This document shows positions 15,401-24,158 of a stretch of 27,290 nt of DNA, in pieces. The position numbers and the translations under genes were made by a program. Position 1 is the first letter of the stretch. The number at the start of each line of letters is the position of its first letter. Under the pieces are notes generated by a model. The model was given only the letters and a program-made list of their open reading frames with translations. It was not told where the DNA came from and ran no database searches. Source of the stretch: an uncultured Oscillibacter sp. (lineage in GTDB: Bacteria; Bacillota; Clostridia; Oscillospirales; Oscillospiraceae); NCBI GenBank assembly GCA_910587875.1, contig CAJUOD010000023.1:1-27290 (forward strand). The letters are read 5' to 3'.

Positions 15401-16251
15401 GGACGGCCTCCTTTCTCGTGGAGCCGCAGCAGACGGCCCAGGGTCTCCCGGAGCTCTCCCCGAGGGACCACCGCGTCCACAAAGCCGTGCTCCTCCTGGT
15501 ACTCCGCCCGCTGGAAGCCCTCCGGCAGGGTCTCCCCGATGGTCTGCTGGATCACCCGGGGCCCGGCAAAGCCGATCAGGGCTCCCGGCTCCGCCAGGAT
15601 GATGTCTCCCAGGGAGGCGAAGCTGGCGGTGACGCCCCCGGTAGTGGGGTCCGTCAGCACGGAGATGTAGAGCAGCCCCTTTTCCGAAAACTTCGCCAGG
15701 GCCGCGGAGGTCTTGGCCATCTGCATGAGGGACAGAATGCCCTCCTGCATCCGGGCCCCGCCGCTGGCGGAGAAGAGGATCAGCGGCAGCTTATTTCTAG
15801 CCGCGTACTCAATGGCCAGGGTGATTTTCTCCCCCACGGCGGCGCTCATGCTGCCCATCATATACCGGCTGTCCAGCACGCCCACCACGCACTTCCGCCC
15901 GCCGATGGTCCCGGCGGCGGTGACGGCGGCCTCCGTGAGGCCCGTTTTCCGCTGGGCCTCCCGCTGCTTCTCCCGGTAGCCGGGAAAGCACAGGGGGTCG
16001 GCGGCGGGGAGCTTTCCGTTCAGCTCCCGGAAGCTGCCGGGGTCCAGGACGGTGCTGAGGCGGTAGTAGGCCCCGATGGGGAAATGGTAGCCGCACAGGG
16101 GACAGACGGAGAGATTCCCCGCCACGTCCTTCCGCTGGCTCTCCCCGCCGCACTTGGGGCAGGTTACCAGTTGGTTGCCGGGGACGTAGTTGTCCCGAAT
16201 GGCCTTCATGGCCAGCAGCCGGGCCCGGCGCTTGGCAAAAATGCCGCTCAT
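15397..16251 (-). CDS. accD: acetyl-CoA carboxylase, carboxyltransferase beta subunit
   Basis: 284 residues, normal. The N-terminal zinc ribbon has Cys31, Cys34, Cys50 and Cys53 (CPKCGG and CPLCGYHF). The carboxyltransferase part contains SASGGARMQEG and the LTDPTTGGVTASFA segment. Partner of AccA. The start overlaps the accC stop (ATGA). Confidence 0.96.
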   Translation of the reverse strand: MSGIFAKRRARLLAMKAIRDNYVPGNQLVTCPKCGGESQRKDVAGNLSVCPLCGYHFPIGAYYRLSTVLDPGSFRELNGKLPAADPLCFPGYREKQREAQRKTGLTEAAVTAAGTIGGRKCVVGVLDSRYMMGSMSAAVGEKITLAIEYAARNKLPLILFSASGGARMQEGILSLMQMAKTSAALAKFSEKGLLYISVLTDPTTGGVTASFASLGDIILAEPGALIGFAGPRVIQQTIGETLPEGFQRAEYQEEHGFVDAVVPRGELRETLGRLLRLHEKGGRP

Positions 16252-17627
16252 GCCTCAGCCTCCCTTTCCTCCACCCGGCGGCTGAAGTCCAGCAGCTCGG
16301 GCAGGTGCTCCTCCAAAAAGCCCGTGGTGCACCGGCCCCGGACGAAAACGGGGTGGAACAAAATCTCATAGGACAGCTCCGCGTTGGTGGGGAAGCCCTC
16401 CAGGGCAAATTCCTCCAGGCAGCGGCGGAGCTTGCGGACGGCCTCCAGGCGGGTGGCCCCGTGGGCCAGGATCTTGGCGGCCAGGGAGTCGTAGAAGGGG
16501 GACATGGTGCAGCCGTTGTACAGGCAGGAGTCCACCCGGACCCCCGCGCCGCCGGGGAAGTGGAGGAACTCCACCTTGCCGGGGCAGGGCCGGAAGTCCC
16601 GGTCCTCGGCGTTGATGCGGCACTCGATGGCGCAGCCCCGGACCCGCACGTCCTCCTGGCGGATGTCCAGGGGCAGGCCGGAGGCCACCCGGAGCTGCTG
16701 GCGCACCAGGTCCACCCCGGTGACCAGCTCCGTGACCCCGTGCTCCACCTGGATGCGGGTGTTCATCTCCATGAAATAGAAGTTCTCCCCGTCCACCAGA
16801 AACTCCACGGTCCCGGCCCCCTCATAGCCCACGGCCTCCGCCGCCCGGACGGCGGCCTCGCCCATGGCACTTCTCAGCTCGGGGCTCAGGCCGGGGGCGG
16901 GGGCTTCTTCCATCAGCTTCTGGTTCCGCCGCTGGACGGAACAGTCCCGGTCCCCCAGGTGGATGGTGTACCCCTGGCGGTCGGCCAGAACCTGGACCTC
17001 CACATGGCGGGGATTCAGCACCAGCTTCTCCAGATACATCTCGTCATCCCCGAAGCAGGCGGCGGCCTCCGCCTTGGCCTCGGCGTAGGCGGCGGGCAGG
17101 TCCCCGGGGCCGTCGCAGCGGCGGATACCCCGGCCCCCGCCTCCGGCGGAGGCCTTTAAGAGCACGGGCCAGCCCACTTTCTCCGCCGCCGCCAGGGCCT
17201 CCTCTACGGAGGACACCGGCCCGTCGGACCCGGGGGTCACCGGGACCCCCGCCGCCTTCATCAGATCCCGGGCGGCGGACTTGGAGCCCGCCTTGCGGAT
17301 GGCGTCCCCGGAGGGGCCGATGAAGGTCAGTCCCGCCTTGGCACAGGCGTCGGCGAAGTCCGCGTTCTCGGACAGGAAGCCGTAGCCGGGATGGACGCCG
17401 TCGCAGCCCGTGGCCAGGGCCGCCGTCAGCAGGGCGTCCTGATTCAGGTAGCTCTCCGCCGCCTTGGCCGGGCCGATGCAGACGGATTCCGTGGCCAGCT
17501 GGACGTGGAGGGCCTCGGCGTCCGCCTCGGAGTACGCGGCCACGGTCTCAATCTCCAGCTCCCGGCAGGCCCGGAGGACCCGGAGGGCGATCTCCCCCCG
17601 GTTGGCGATGAGGACCCGCCTCAGCAT
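16248..17627 (-). CDS. accC: acetyl-CoA carboxylase, biotin carboxylase subunit
   Basis: 459 residues, close to the usual 450. It opens with the IANRGEIALR motif, has the ATP-grasp glycine loop GGGGRG (162-167) and the catalytic MNTRIQVEHGVTE segment (288-300). It carboxylates the biotin of AccB with ATP and bicarbonate. Length and lack of further domains separate it from pyruvate carboxylase. The start overlaps the accB end by 7 bases. Confidence 0.96.
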   Translation of the reverse strand: MLRRVLIANRGEIALRVLRACRELEIETVAAYSEADAEALHVQLATESVCIGPAKAAESYLNQDALLTAALATGCDGVHPGYGFLSENADFADACAKAGLTFIGPSGDAIRKAGSKSAARDLMKAAGVPVTPGSDGPVSSVEEALAAAEKVGWPVLLKASAGGGGRGIRRCDGPGDLPAAYAEAKAEAAACFGDDEMYLEKLVLNPRHVEVQVLADRQGYTIHLGDRDCSVQRRNQKLMEEAPAPGLSPELRSAMGEAAVRAAEAVGYEGAGTVEFLVDGENFYFMEMNTRIQVEHGVTELVTGVDLVRQQLRVASGLPLDIRQEDVRVRGCAIECRINAEDRDFRPCPGKVEFLHFPGGAGVRVDSCLYNGCTMSPFYDSLAAKILAHGATRLEAVRKLRRCLEEFALEGFPTNAELSYEILFHPVFVRGRCTTGFLEEHLPELLDFSRRVEEREAEA

Positions 17628-18034
17628 GACTTGTAGCGCATCAGCGCCTCGCCGAAGGCCGCCAGCTCCCCGTTGGCCTTCAGCACTTCCTCAATCACGC
17701 AGTCGCAGGGGGCCGGGACTTCGATCATGGTCTTCATGGCCTCGATGAGGCAGACGGTCCGGCCCTTCTCCACCCGGTCCCCCGGCTGGACAAAGGGGGG
17801 CTGCTCCGGCGCGGGGGCGGCGTAGAAGGTGCCCACCAGCGGCGCGGAGATCACCGGGGCCTCCTCCGCCTTGGGCGCTACCGCCGGAGCGGCGGCAGGG
17901 ACGGGCACGGCGGCGGACACGACGGGCGCCGCCTTCTCCAGCTCTATTTGAAAGTCCCCCTGAGACAGCTTCAGCTTGTGCAGGCCGCTGCCGTCAAAGC
18001 GGGCCATCAGATCATAAATTTCCTGGTTGGTCAT
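17621..18034 (-). CDS. accB: acetyl-CoA carboxylase, biotin carboxyl carrier protein
   Basis: 137 residues. An N-terminal helical part is followed by an Ala/Pro/Val-rich linker (about 35-62) and the biotinyl domain with Lys101 in IEAMKTM, the biotin attachment site. It carries carboxybiotin between AccC and AccA/AccD. A large GC hairpin separates it from acpP. Confidence 0.95.
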   Translation of the reverse strand: MTNQEIYDLMARFDGSGLHKLKLSQGDFQIELEKAAPVVSAAVPVPAAAPAVAPKAEEAPVISAPLVGTFYAAPAPEQPPFVQPGDRVEKGRTVCLIEAMKTMIEVPAPCDCVIEEVLKANGELAAFGEALMRYKSC

Positions 18035-18055
18035 AGTCGTTCCTTTCCAGGCGAC

Positions 18056-18087
18056 CCGCCCCGCCGGAGGGCCCTCCGGCGGGGCGG
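18056..18087. repeat. 32-bp perfect palindrome between acpP and accB
   Basis: A perfect 16-bp inverted repeat without spacer (CCGCCCCGCCGGAGGG and its complement). In the operon mRNA it forms a very stable hairpin between the acpP stop and the accB start. On the minus strand no T-tract follows, so it is not a simple terminator in that direction. Confidence 0.85.
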
Positions 18088-18127
18088 CGCTTTTGGGTTG
18101 GTTTCATGTAGGCTCCTGGGCAGGCTC

Positions 18128-18358
18128 TCAAGCCTTGTGGGCCTCCAGGTACTTCACAATGTCGCCCACGGTTTTCAGGGTTTCCACGTCGGCGTCGTCG
18201 ATGGTGATGCCGCCGGCCTCCTCCAGGGCCATGACCAGCTCCACCGCCGCCAGGGAATCCGCCCCCAGATCGTCGGCCAGGGAGGCCTCCATCGTCACCT
18301 GTTCCGCCTCGCAGCCCAGGGTCTCCACGATGATATCGCGCACTTTCTCGAATTCCAT
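18128..18358 (-). CDS. acpP: acyl carrier protein
   Basis: 76 residues, acidic. The phosphopantetheine site is Ser35 in LGADSLAAVELVMALEE. It carries acyl intermediates for every enzyme of the downstream operon. First gene of the acp-acc-fab cluster. AAGGAG lies 9 bases before the ATG. The leader contains the 38-bp AT-only inverted repeat. Confidence 0.96.
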   Translation of the reverse strand: MEFEKVRDIIVETLGCEAEQVTMEASLADDLGADSLAAVELVMALEEAGGITIDDADVETLKTVGDIVKYLEAHKA

Positions 18359-18387
18359 TTTAAGTTTCTCCTTGCTTGTCGAAATAT

Positions 18388-18425
18388 CAATTATTTTAAC
18401 TAAAAATATTTAATTAAAATAATTG
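18388..18425. promoter_or_regulatory. AT-only inverted repeat, probable operator of the fatty acid operon
   Basis: CAATTATTTTAA (18388-18399) and its exact complement TTAAAATAATTG (18414-18425) flank a 14-base centre that is itself nearly palindromic. All but three of its 38 bases are A or T, in a very GC-rich neighbourhood. It starts at the predicted +1 of acpP, where a bound dimer would block transcription. AT-rich palindromes are typical targets of FabT-type MarR proteins, and such a gene ends this cluster. Confidence 0.65.
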
Positions 18426-18430
18426 AACTT

Positions 18431-18459
18431 ATTTTACACAGGGAGTCCCCTCTTGTCAA
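18431..18459 (-). promoter_or_regulatory. promoter of the acp-acc-fab operon
   Basis: TTGACA (18454-18459), 17-base spacer, TAAAAT (18431-18436) on the minus strand. Start near 18424. Confidence 0.82.
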
Positions 18460-18482
18460 GGAAAATTTTCACGGTTCAGCCC

Positions 18483-18511
18483 TTTCCTTTTTTGTGGAAA
18501 TCTTATATAAT
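18483..18511 (+). promoter_or_regulatory. promoter of trkA-trkH
   Basis: TATAAT (18506-18511) with a poor -35 TTTCCT (18483-18488) at 17 bases. Divergent from the fatty acid promoter, with about 24 bases between the -35 boxes. Confidence 0.5.
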
Positions 18512-18572
18512 CAGCTTATTATCCCGCGTATCCTCCGGGGCCCCGCCCCGGCCTGTCTTTTAGGAGGCGTAC

Positions 18573-19943
18573 ATGAAAATCATCATCGTGGGCGCAGGCA
18601 AGGTGGGCTCCGCCCTGACCCAGCAGCTCTCCGCCGACGGGCACAACGTCACCGTTGTGGACCAGGACCCCCGGCTGATCGACAGTATCATCAATATCTA
18701 CGATGTCATGGGGGTCTGCGGAAACGGCGCGGTCTCCGGCGTGCAGAAAGAGGCCGAGGTGGAAAAGGCGGAGCTCCTCATCGCCACCACCTCCAGCGAC
18801 GAGCTGAACATCCTCGCCTGTCTGGTGGCCAGGAAGCTGGGGGCCAAGCACACCATCGCCCGCATCCGCAACCCGGAGTATGAAAAACAGCTCCGCTTCA
18901 TGCGGGAGGAGCTGGGCCTCTCCATGGCCATCAACCCCGAGCGGGCCGCCGCCCGGGAGATCGCCCGGGTCCTCCGCTTCCCCGCCGCCATGAAGGTGGA
19001 GACCTTCTCCAAGGGGCGGCTGGAGCTGGTGGAGTACCGTCTTCCCGCCGACTCCGCCCTGGACGGTCTGGCCCTGGCGGACCTGTACCGGAACATCCGG
19101 GTCCGGGTGCTGATCTGCGCCGTCAGCCGGAAGGGGGAGACCATTATCCCGGCCGGCGACTTCGTTCTCCGGGCGGGGGACAAGATCTACCTCACCTCCT
19201 CCCCGGACCAGCTGGCCCAGTTCTTCCGACACCTGGGGGTCTTTCGCTCCAAGGCGTCCACCGTCATGATCGTGGGGGCCAGCAAGATCTGTTACTACCT
19301 GACCAGCGAACTTTTGAACATGGGCATGTCCGTGAAGATCATCGACCGGGACGAGCAGCGCTGCATCCAGATGGGCGAGCAGCTGCCCAAGGCCCTGGTC
19401 ATCGTGGGGGACGGCACGGACACGGACCTGCTCCACGAGGAGGGCATCAGCCAGACGGACGCCTTTGTGGCCATCACGGGCATCGACGAGGCCAATATCC
19501 TGATGTCCATGAGCGCCTCCAAGGAATCCGGGAACAACTGCAAAGTGGTGGCGAAGATCAACCGGAAATCCCTGGTGGACCTGGTGAGCAACGAGAGCAT
19601 GATCGACAGCGTGATCTCCGCCCGGTCCACCACCACGGAGCTCATCGTCCAGTACGTCCGGGCTATGGAGAGCGCCGAGGGCGCCAAGATCAAGACCCTC
19701 CACCGGCTGGTGGACGGGGCCGTGGAGGCCCTGGAATTCGGCGTGGGGCCGGACGTGCCCTTCATCGGCGTGCCCCTGAAAAACCTAAAGCTCCGAAACG
19801 GCCTGCTGCTGGCGGGCATCGTCCAGCGGAATGGGAAGATCGTCATCCCCTCCGGCAACGACTGCCTGAACCTGGGAGACGACGTGATCGTGGTCACCAC
19901 GGACACCTCCCTCCAGGACATCCACGACATCTGCCGGGAGTAA
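18573..19943 (+). CDS. trkA: Trk potassium uptake system, NAD-binding regulatory protein TrkA
   Basis: 456 residues with two tandem RCK units. The first Rossmann motif is GAGKVG (7-12) ending with the acidic VVDQD; the second unit begins at about 231 (MIVGASKICYYL) with IIDRDE as its acidic strand. A TrkA-C domain follows each. The peripheral ring gates the TrkH channel in response to nucleotides. AGGAGG lies 5 bases before the ATG. It is followed after 15 bases by trkH. Confidence 0.94.
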   Translation: MKIIIVGAGKVGSALTQQLSADGHNVTVVDQDPRLIDSIINIYDVMGVCGNGAVSGVQKEAEVEKAELLIATTSSDELNILACLVARKLGAKHTIARIRNPEYEKQLRFMREELGLSMAINPERAAAREIARVLRFPAAMKVETFSKGRLELVEYRLPADSALDGLALADLYRNIRVRVLICAVSRKGETIIPAGDFVLRAGDKIYLTSSPDQLAQFFRHLGVFRSKASTVMIVGASKICYYLTSELLNMGMSVKIIDRDEQRCIQMGEQLPKALVIVGDGTDTDLLHEEGISQTDAFVAITGIDEANILMSMSASKESGNNCKVVAKINRKSLVDLVSNESMIDSVISARSTTTELIVQYVRAMESAEGAKIKTLHRLVDGAVEALEFGVGPDVPFIGVPLKNLKLRNGLLLAGIVQRNGKIVIPSGNDCLNLGDDVIVVTTDTSLQDIHDICRE

Positions 19944-19958
19944 GGGGGGAAGCGCTTC

Positions 19959-21413
19959 TTGAACTATCAAATGATCGGTTTCGTCATCGGGCGGATTCTC
20001 TGGACGGAGGCGGCGCTGCTGCTTCTGCCCGCCCTGGTGGCGCTTCTCTACGGGGAATCGGCCCTGCCCTTCCTGGGGCCCATCCTGCTGCTGGCCCTGG
20101 CGGGGATCCCCTTCCATAAAAAGCCCAAGCAGACCGCGCTCTACGCCCGGGACGGCTTCGCCGTGGTGGCCCTGGCCTGGGTGCTGATGAGCGCCTTCGG
20201 CGCCCTGCCCTTTATGATCTCCGGATACATTCCCAACTTTATCGACGCCTTTTTCGAGACCGTCTCCGGCTTCACCACCACCGGAGCCACCATCCTCACG
20301 GCGGTGGAGCCCCTGAGCCAGAGTATTTTGTTCTGGCGGAGCTTCACCCACTGGATCGGGGGCATGGGCGTGCTGGTCTTCGTCATGGCGGTGCTGCCCA
20401 TGACCGACGGACACGGCATGCACCTCCTCCGGGCGGAGATGCCCGGGCCGTCCGTTGGGAAGCTGGTGAGCCGCATGAGCGACACGGCGAAGATTCTCTA
20501 CGGCATCTACCTGGTCATGACCTTGATCGAAATCGTCCTGCTGGTTCTGGGGGGGATGCCCCTGTTCGACTCCTGTATCCACGCCTTCGGGTCCGCAGGC
20601 ACCGGCGGTTTCAGCAGCAAAAACCTCAGCGTGGGGGCCTATGACAACGCCTATTTCGACGTGGTCATCGGGATCTTCATGCTCCTCTTCGGCGTGAACT
20701 TCAACCTGTATTACTTCCTTCTCGTCCGCCGCTTCCGGGACGTGTTCCGGTCCGAGGAGCTGTGGGCCTACCTGGCCATTGTGGGGGCGGCGGTCGTCGC
20801 CATCGCCGTGGACGTTCTCCACATGTACGAGTCCTTCGCCCAGAGCCTGCGGTACTCCTTCTTCCAGGTGGCCTCCATCATCACCACCACCGGCTATGCC
20901 ACCACGGACTTCAACCTCTGGCCCACCTTCTCCAAAGGCATCCTGGTGACGCTGATGTTCATCGGGGCCTGCGCCGGGTCCACCGGCGGCGGCATCAAGG
21001 TGGCCCGGATCGTCATCCTGACCAAGACCTCCTGGGGAGACATGCGGAAGATGCTCCACCCCAACGCCGTCACCACCACCCGGTTCGAGGGCAAGGCCCT
21101 GACGGACCGGCACATCCGCAGCGTGCATCTCTTTATCACCGTGTACCTGCTGGTCTTCACCGTGTCCTTCCTCCTGCTGAGCCTGAACGGCTTCGACATT
21201 GTGACCACCTTCACCGCCCTGACGGCCTGTATCAACAACATCGGCCCGGGCCTAGAGGTAGTGGGACCCATGGGCAACTTCTCCGGCTTCGCCTGGTGGG
21301 CCAAGCTGCTGCTGTCCTTCGATATGCTGGTGGGCCGTCTGGAGATCTTCCCCATGCTGCTGCTCTTCGCCCCCTCCATCTGGCAGAGGAGGCGGATCAT
21401 CCGGCGGACATGA
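19959..21413 (+). CDS. trkH: Trk potassium uptake protein TrkH
   Basis: 484 residues with about ten membrane helices. The four pore-loop signatures of the Trk/Ktr family can be seen: GFTTTGAT (104-111), GSAGTGGFSS (211-220), ITTTGYATTDF (309-319) and NNIGPGL near the C-terminus, with ACAGSTGGGIK (338-347) after the third. It is the channel subunit that works with TrkA. The start is TTG at 19959, supported by GGGGGGA 8 bases upstream; the first ATG is four codons further and too far from that site. Confidence 0.94.
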   Translation: MNYQMIGFVIGRILWTEAALLLLPALVALLYGESALPFLGPILLLALAGIPFHKKPKQTALYARDGFAVVALAWVLMSAFGALPFMISGYIPNFIDAFFETVSGFTTTGATILTAVEPLSQSILFWRSFTHWIGGMGVLVFVMAVLPMTDGHGMHLLRAEMPGPSVGKLVSRMSDTAKILYGIYLVMTLIEIVLLVLGGMPLFDSCIHAFGSAGTGGFSSKNLSVGAYDNAYFDVVIGIFMLLFGVNFNLYYFLLVRRFRDVFRSEELWAYLAIVGAAVVAIAVDVLHMYESFAQSLRYSFFQVASIITTTGYATTDFNLWPTFSKGILVTLMFIGACAGSTGGGIKVARIVILTKTSWGDMRKMLHPNAVTTTRFEGKALTDRHIRSVHLFITVYLLVFTVSFLLLSLNGFDIVTTFTALTACINNIGPGLEVVGPMGNFSGFAWWAKLLLSFDMLVGRLEIFPMLLLFAPSIWQRRRIIRRT

Positions 21414-21419
21414 TATAAA

Positions 21420-21456
21420 GAAGGACCCGAGACACAGGTCTCGGGTCCTTCTTTTT
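21420..21456 (+). terminator. bidirectional terminator between trkH and valS
   Basis: A perfect 14-bp stem (21420-21433 with 21438-21451), loop ACAG, followed by five T on the plus strand. On the minus strand it is followed by TTTATAT, so it can also end the convergent valS transcript. Confidence 0.93.
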
Positions 21457-21474
21457 CACGCGGTACTATTCGAT

Positions 21475-24126
21475 TCAGTTCCCCAGCGCCTTGGCGGACT
21501 CCTCCAGCTTGGCGATGAGCTCCCGGAATTTCTCGGCCTTCTCCTTCTCGGCGTTCACCACCGCCTCCGGGGCACGGGAGACGAATTTCTCGTTCTTCAG
21601 CTTCTGCTCCACGATGCGCAGGCCGTTCTCCGCCTTTTCCTTCTCCTTGGCGATGCGCTCCCGCTCCGCCCCCAGGTCCACCAGCTCGCTCAAGGGCAGG
21701 TAGGCCGTGGCGTTGTGGGTGACGATGCTCACCTGGCCCGAGAGGTCCGCCGGGGCCTCCGACGCAAAGCGCACCTGGGAGGCGAAGGCCAGCCGCTGGA
21801 GGAAGTGGAGGCCCTGCTCGTAGGGCTCCGGCTTCGCGGTGACCAGCAGCACCTCCGCCTTCTTGGACGGGGGCACGTTCATCTCCGCCCGGCGGGCCCG
21901 GATGGCCTTGATGGTGTCCATGACGGCCTCCATGGCGGCCTCCTCCTGGGGGAAGCTCAGGGCCGAACGGTACTCCGGCCACCGGGATGTCATGAGGAAC
22001 TTGTCCTCGGAGCCCTTCCGCTTGGGCAGGGCCTGGAAAATCTCCTCGGTGATGAAGGGCATGAAGGGGTGCAGCAGCTTCAAAAGCTCCGTCAGCACGT
22101 AGCACAGGACATTCCGGGCGGTATCCTTGGCGGCCTCGTCCTCCCCGCCCAGGCGGGTCTTGGTCAGCTCGATATACCAGTCGCAGTAGGTATCCCACAG
22201 GAAGTCGTAGACCTTGGCGGAGGCCACGCCGATCTCGTAGCTGTCCAGGTTCTCCGTAACCTCCTTCACCAGGGTGTTCAGCTTGGAGAGGACCCACTTG
22301 TCCTCCCGCTCCAGTTTGTCCGCCGCCGGGAGGTCATAGGCCTCCAGAGCGCCCAGGTTCATCATGACGAAGCGGCTGGCGTTCCAGACCTTGTTGGCGA
22401 AGTTCCGCATGGCCTCGCACTTCTCCGTGTAGAAGCGCATGTCGTTTCCGGGGCTGTTTCCGGTGATGAGGTTGAAGCGCAGGGCGTCCGCGCCGTAGTC
22501 CTCCGCCACCTCCAGGGGGTCGATGCCGTTGCCCAGGGACTTGGACATCTTCCGGCCCTTGTCGTCCCGGACCAGGCCGTGGATGAGGACCGTGTGGAAG
22601 GGGATTTTCTTCATCTGCTCGCAGCCGGAGAAGATCATCCGGGCCACCCAGAAGAAGATGATGTCGTAGCCGGTGACCAGCACGTCGGTGGGGTAGAAGT
22701 ACTTGAGGTCCTCGGTCTCCTCGGGCCAGCCCAGGGTGGAGAAGGGCCACAGGGCGGAGGAGAACCAGGTGTCCAGCACGTCCGGGTCCCGGGTCAGGTG
22801 CGTGCTTCCGCACTTTTCGCACTTGGCGGGGTCCTGGCGGCTGACGTTGATGTGCCCGCAGTCGCCGCAATACCAGGCGGGAATCTGGTGGCCCCACCAG
22901 AGCTGCCGGGAGATGCACCAGTCGTGGACGTTCTCCATCCAGTTGACATAGGTCTTGGAGAAGCGGTCGGGGACGAATTTGACCTCGCCCTCCCGGACCA
23001 CCCGGAGGGCCTCCTTCGCCAGGGGCTCCATCTTCACAAACCACTGGGCGGAAATCAGGGGCTCCACATCGTTGTGGCAGCGGTAGCAGGTGCCCACGTT
23101 GTGGCTGTAGGGCTCGGTCTTCACCAGGTAGCCCTGTTCCTCCAGGTCCTTCACAATGGCCTTCCGGCATTCATAGCGGTCCATCCCGTTGTAGGGTCCG
23201 CCGTTCTCGTTGATTTTTCCGTCGTCCCCAATACAGCGGATGATCTCCAGGTTGTGCCGCTGGCCCACCTCGAAGTCGTTGGGGTCGTGGGCGGGGGTCA
23301 TCTTCACCGCGCCGGTGCCGAAGCCCAGCTCCACGTACTCGTCGGCCACAATGGGAATCTCCCGGTTCATGATGGGCAGGATGCAGGTCTTGCCCACCAG
23401 GTGCTTGAAGCGCTCGTCCTCCGGGTTAACCGCCACGCCGGTGTCGCCCATCATGGTCTCCGGCCGGGTGGTGGCGACCACCAGGTCTCCGGACCCGTCC
23501 GTCAGGGGATAGCGGATATGCCACAGGTGGCCGGGCTTGTCCTGATACTCCACCTCCGCGTCGGAGAGGGCGGTGATGCAGTGGGGGCACCAGTTGATGA
23601 TCCGGCTCCCCTTGTAGATGAGGCCCTTGTCATAGAGCTCGCAGAAGGTCTCCCGGACGGCCTTGGAACAGCCCTCGTCCATGGTGAAGCGGGAGCGGGA
23701 CCAGTCGCAGGACACGCCCATCTTCTTCTGCTGCCGGACGATGCGGTCGCCGTATTCCTCCTTCCACTTCCAGACCCGCTGGAGGAACTTCTCCCGGCCC
23801 AGGTCATAGCGGCTCAGGCCCTCGTTGACCCGCAGGTCCTCCTCCACCTTGACCTGAGTGGAGATTCCCGCGTGGTCCACGCCGGGGACCCAGAGGGCGG
23901 CGTAGCCCTGCATCCGCTTGAAGCGGGTGAGGATGTCCTGGAGGGTGCAGTCCATGGCGTGGCCCATGTGGAGCTGTCCCGTGACGTTGGGGGGCGGCAT
24001 GACGATGGAGAAGGGCTTCTTGGAGCGGTCCGGGTCGCCGTTGAAACACCCGGCGGACTCCCACATCTCGTAGACGCGGCCCTCCACCTGCTGGGGTTCG
24101 TACACTTTCGGCAGTTCTTTTTTCAT
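21475..24126 (-). CDS. valS: valyl-tRNA synthetase
   Basis: 883 residues from the ATG at 24126, supported by AGGAGA 7 bases upstream and by the family start MKKELPKVYEPQ. The class I motifs are HMGH (53-56) and KMSKS (526-530). The editing domain has TTRPETMMGDTG (219-230) and TPAHDPNDF (277-285). Four cysteines (420, 423, 436, 439) form a zinc site. The C-terminus is the charged coiled coil of ValRS, ending LEESAKALGN. It attaches valine to tRNA-Val. It is the third gene after a T-box leader, separated from it by two small membrane protein genes. Confidence 0.97.
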   Translation of the reverse strand: MKKELPKVYEPQQVEGRVYEMWESAGCFNGDPDRSKKPFSIVMPPPNVTGQLHMGHAMDCTLQDILTRFKRMQGYAALWVPGVDHAGISTQVKVEEDLRVNEGLSRYDLGREKFLQRVWKWKEEYGDRIVRQQKKMGVSCDWSRSRFTMDEGCSKAVRETFCELYDKGLIYKGSRIINWCPHCITALSDAEVEYQDKPGHLWHIRYPLTDGSGDLVVATTRPETMMGDTGVAVNPEDERFKHLVGKTCILPIMNREIPIVADEYVELGFGTGAVKMTPAHDPNDFEVGQRHNLEIIRCIGDDGKINENGGPYNGMDRYECRKAIVKDLEEQGYLVKTEPYSHNVGTCYRCHNDVEPLISAQWFVKMEPLAKEALRVVREGEVKFVPDRFSKTYVNWMENVHDWCISRQLWWGHQIPAWYCGDCGHINVSRQDPAKCEKCGSTHLTRDPDVLDTWFSSALWPFSTLGWPEETEDLKYFYPTDVLVTGYDIIFFWVARMIFSGCEQMKKIPFHTVLIHGLVRDDKGRKMSKSLGNGIDPLEVAEDYGADALRFNLITGNSPGNDMRFYTEKCEAMRNFANKVWNASRFVMMNLGALEAYDLPAADKLEREDKWVLSKLNTLVKEVTENLDSYEIGVASAKVYDFLWDTYCDWYIELTKTRLGGEDEAAKDTARNVLCYVLTELLKLLHPFMPFITEEIFQALPKRKGSEDKFLMTSRWPEYRSALSFPQEEAAMEAVMDTIKAIRARRAEMNVPPSKKAEVLLVTAKPEPYEQGLHFLQRLAFASQVRFASEAPADLSGQVSIVTHNATAYLPLSELVDLGAERERIAKEKEKAENGLRIVEQKLKNEKFVSRAPEAVVNAEKEKAEKFRELIAKLEESAKALGN

Positions 24127-24158
24127 TGGTCTTTCTCCTATCCTGTAAACTTGTGTCA

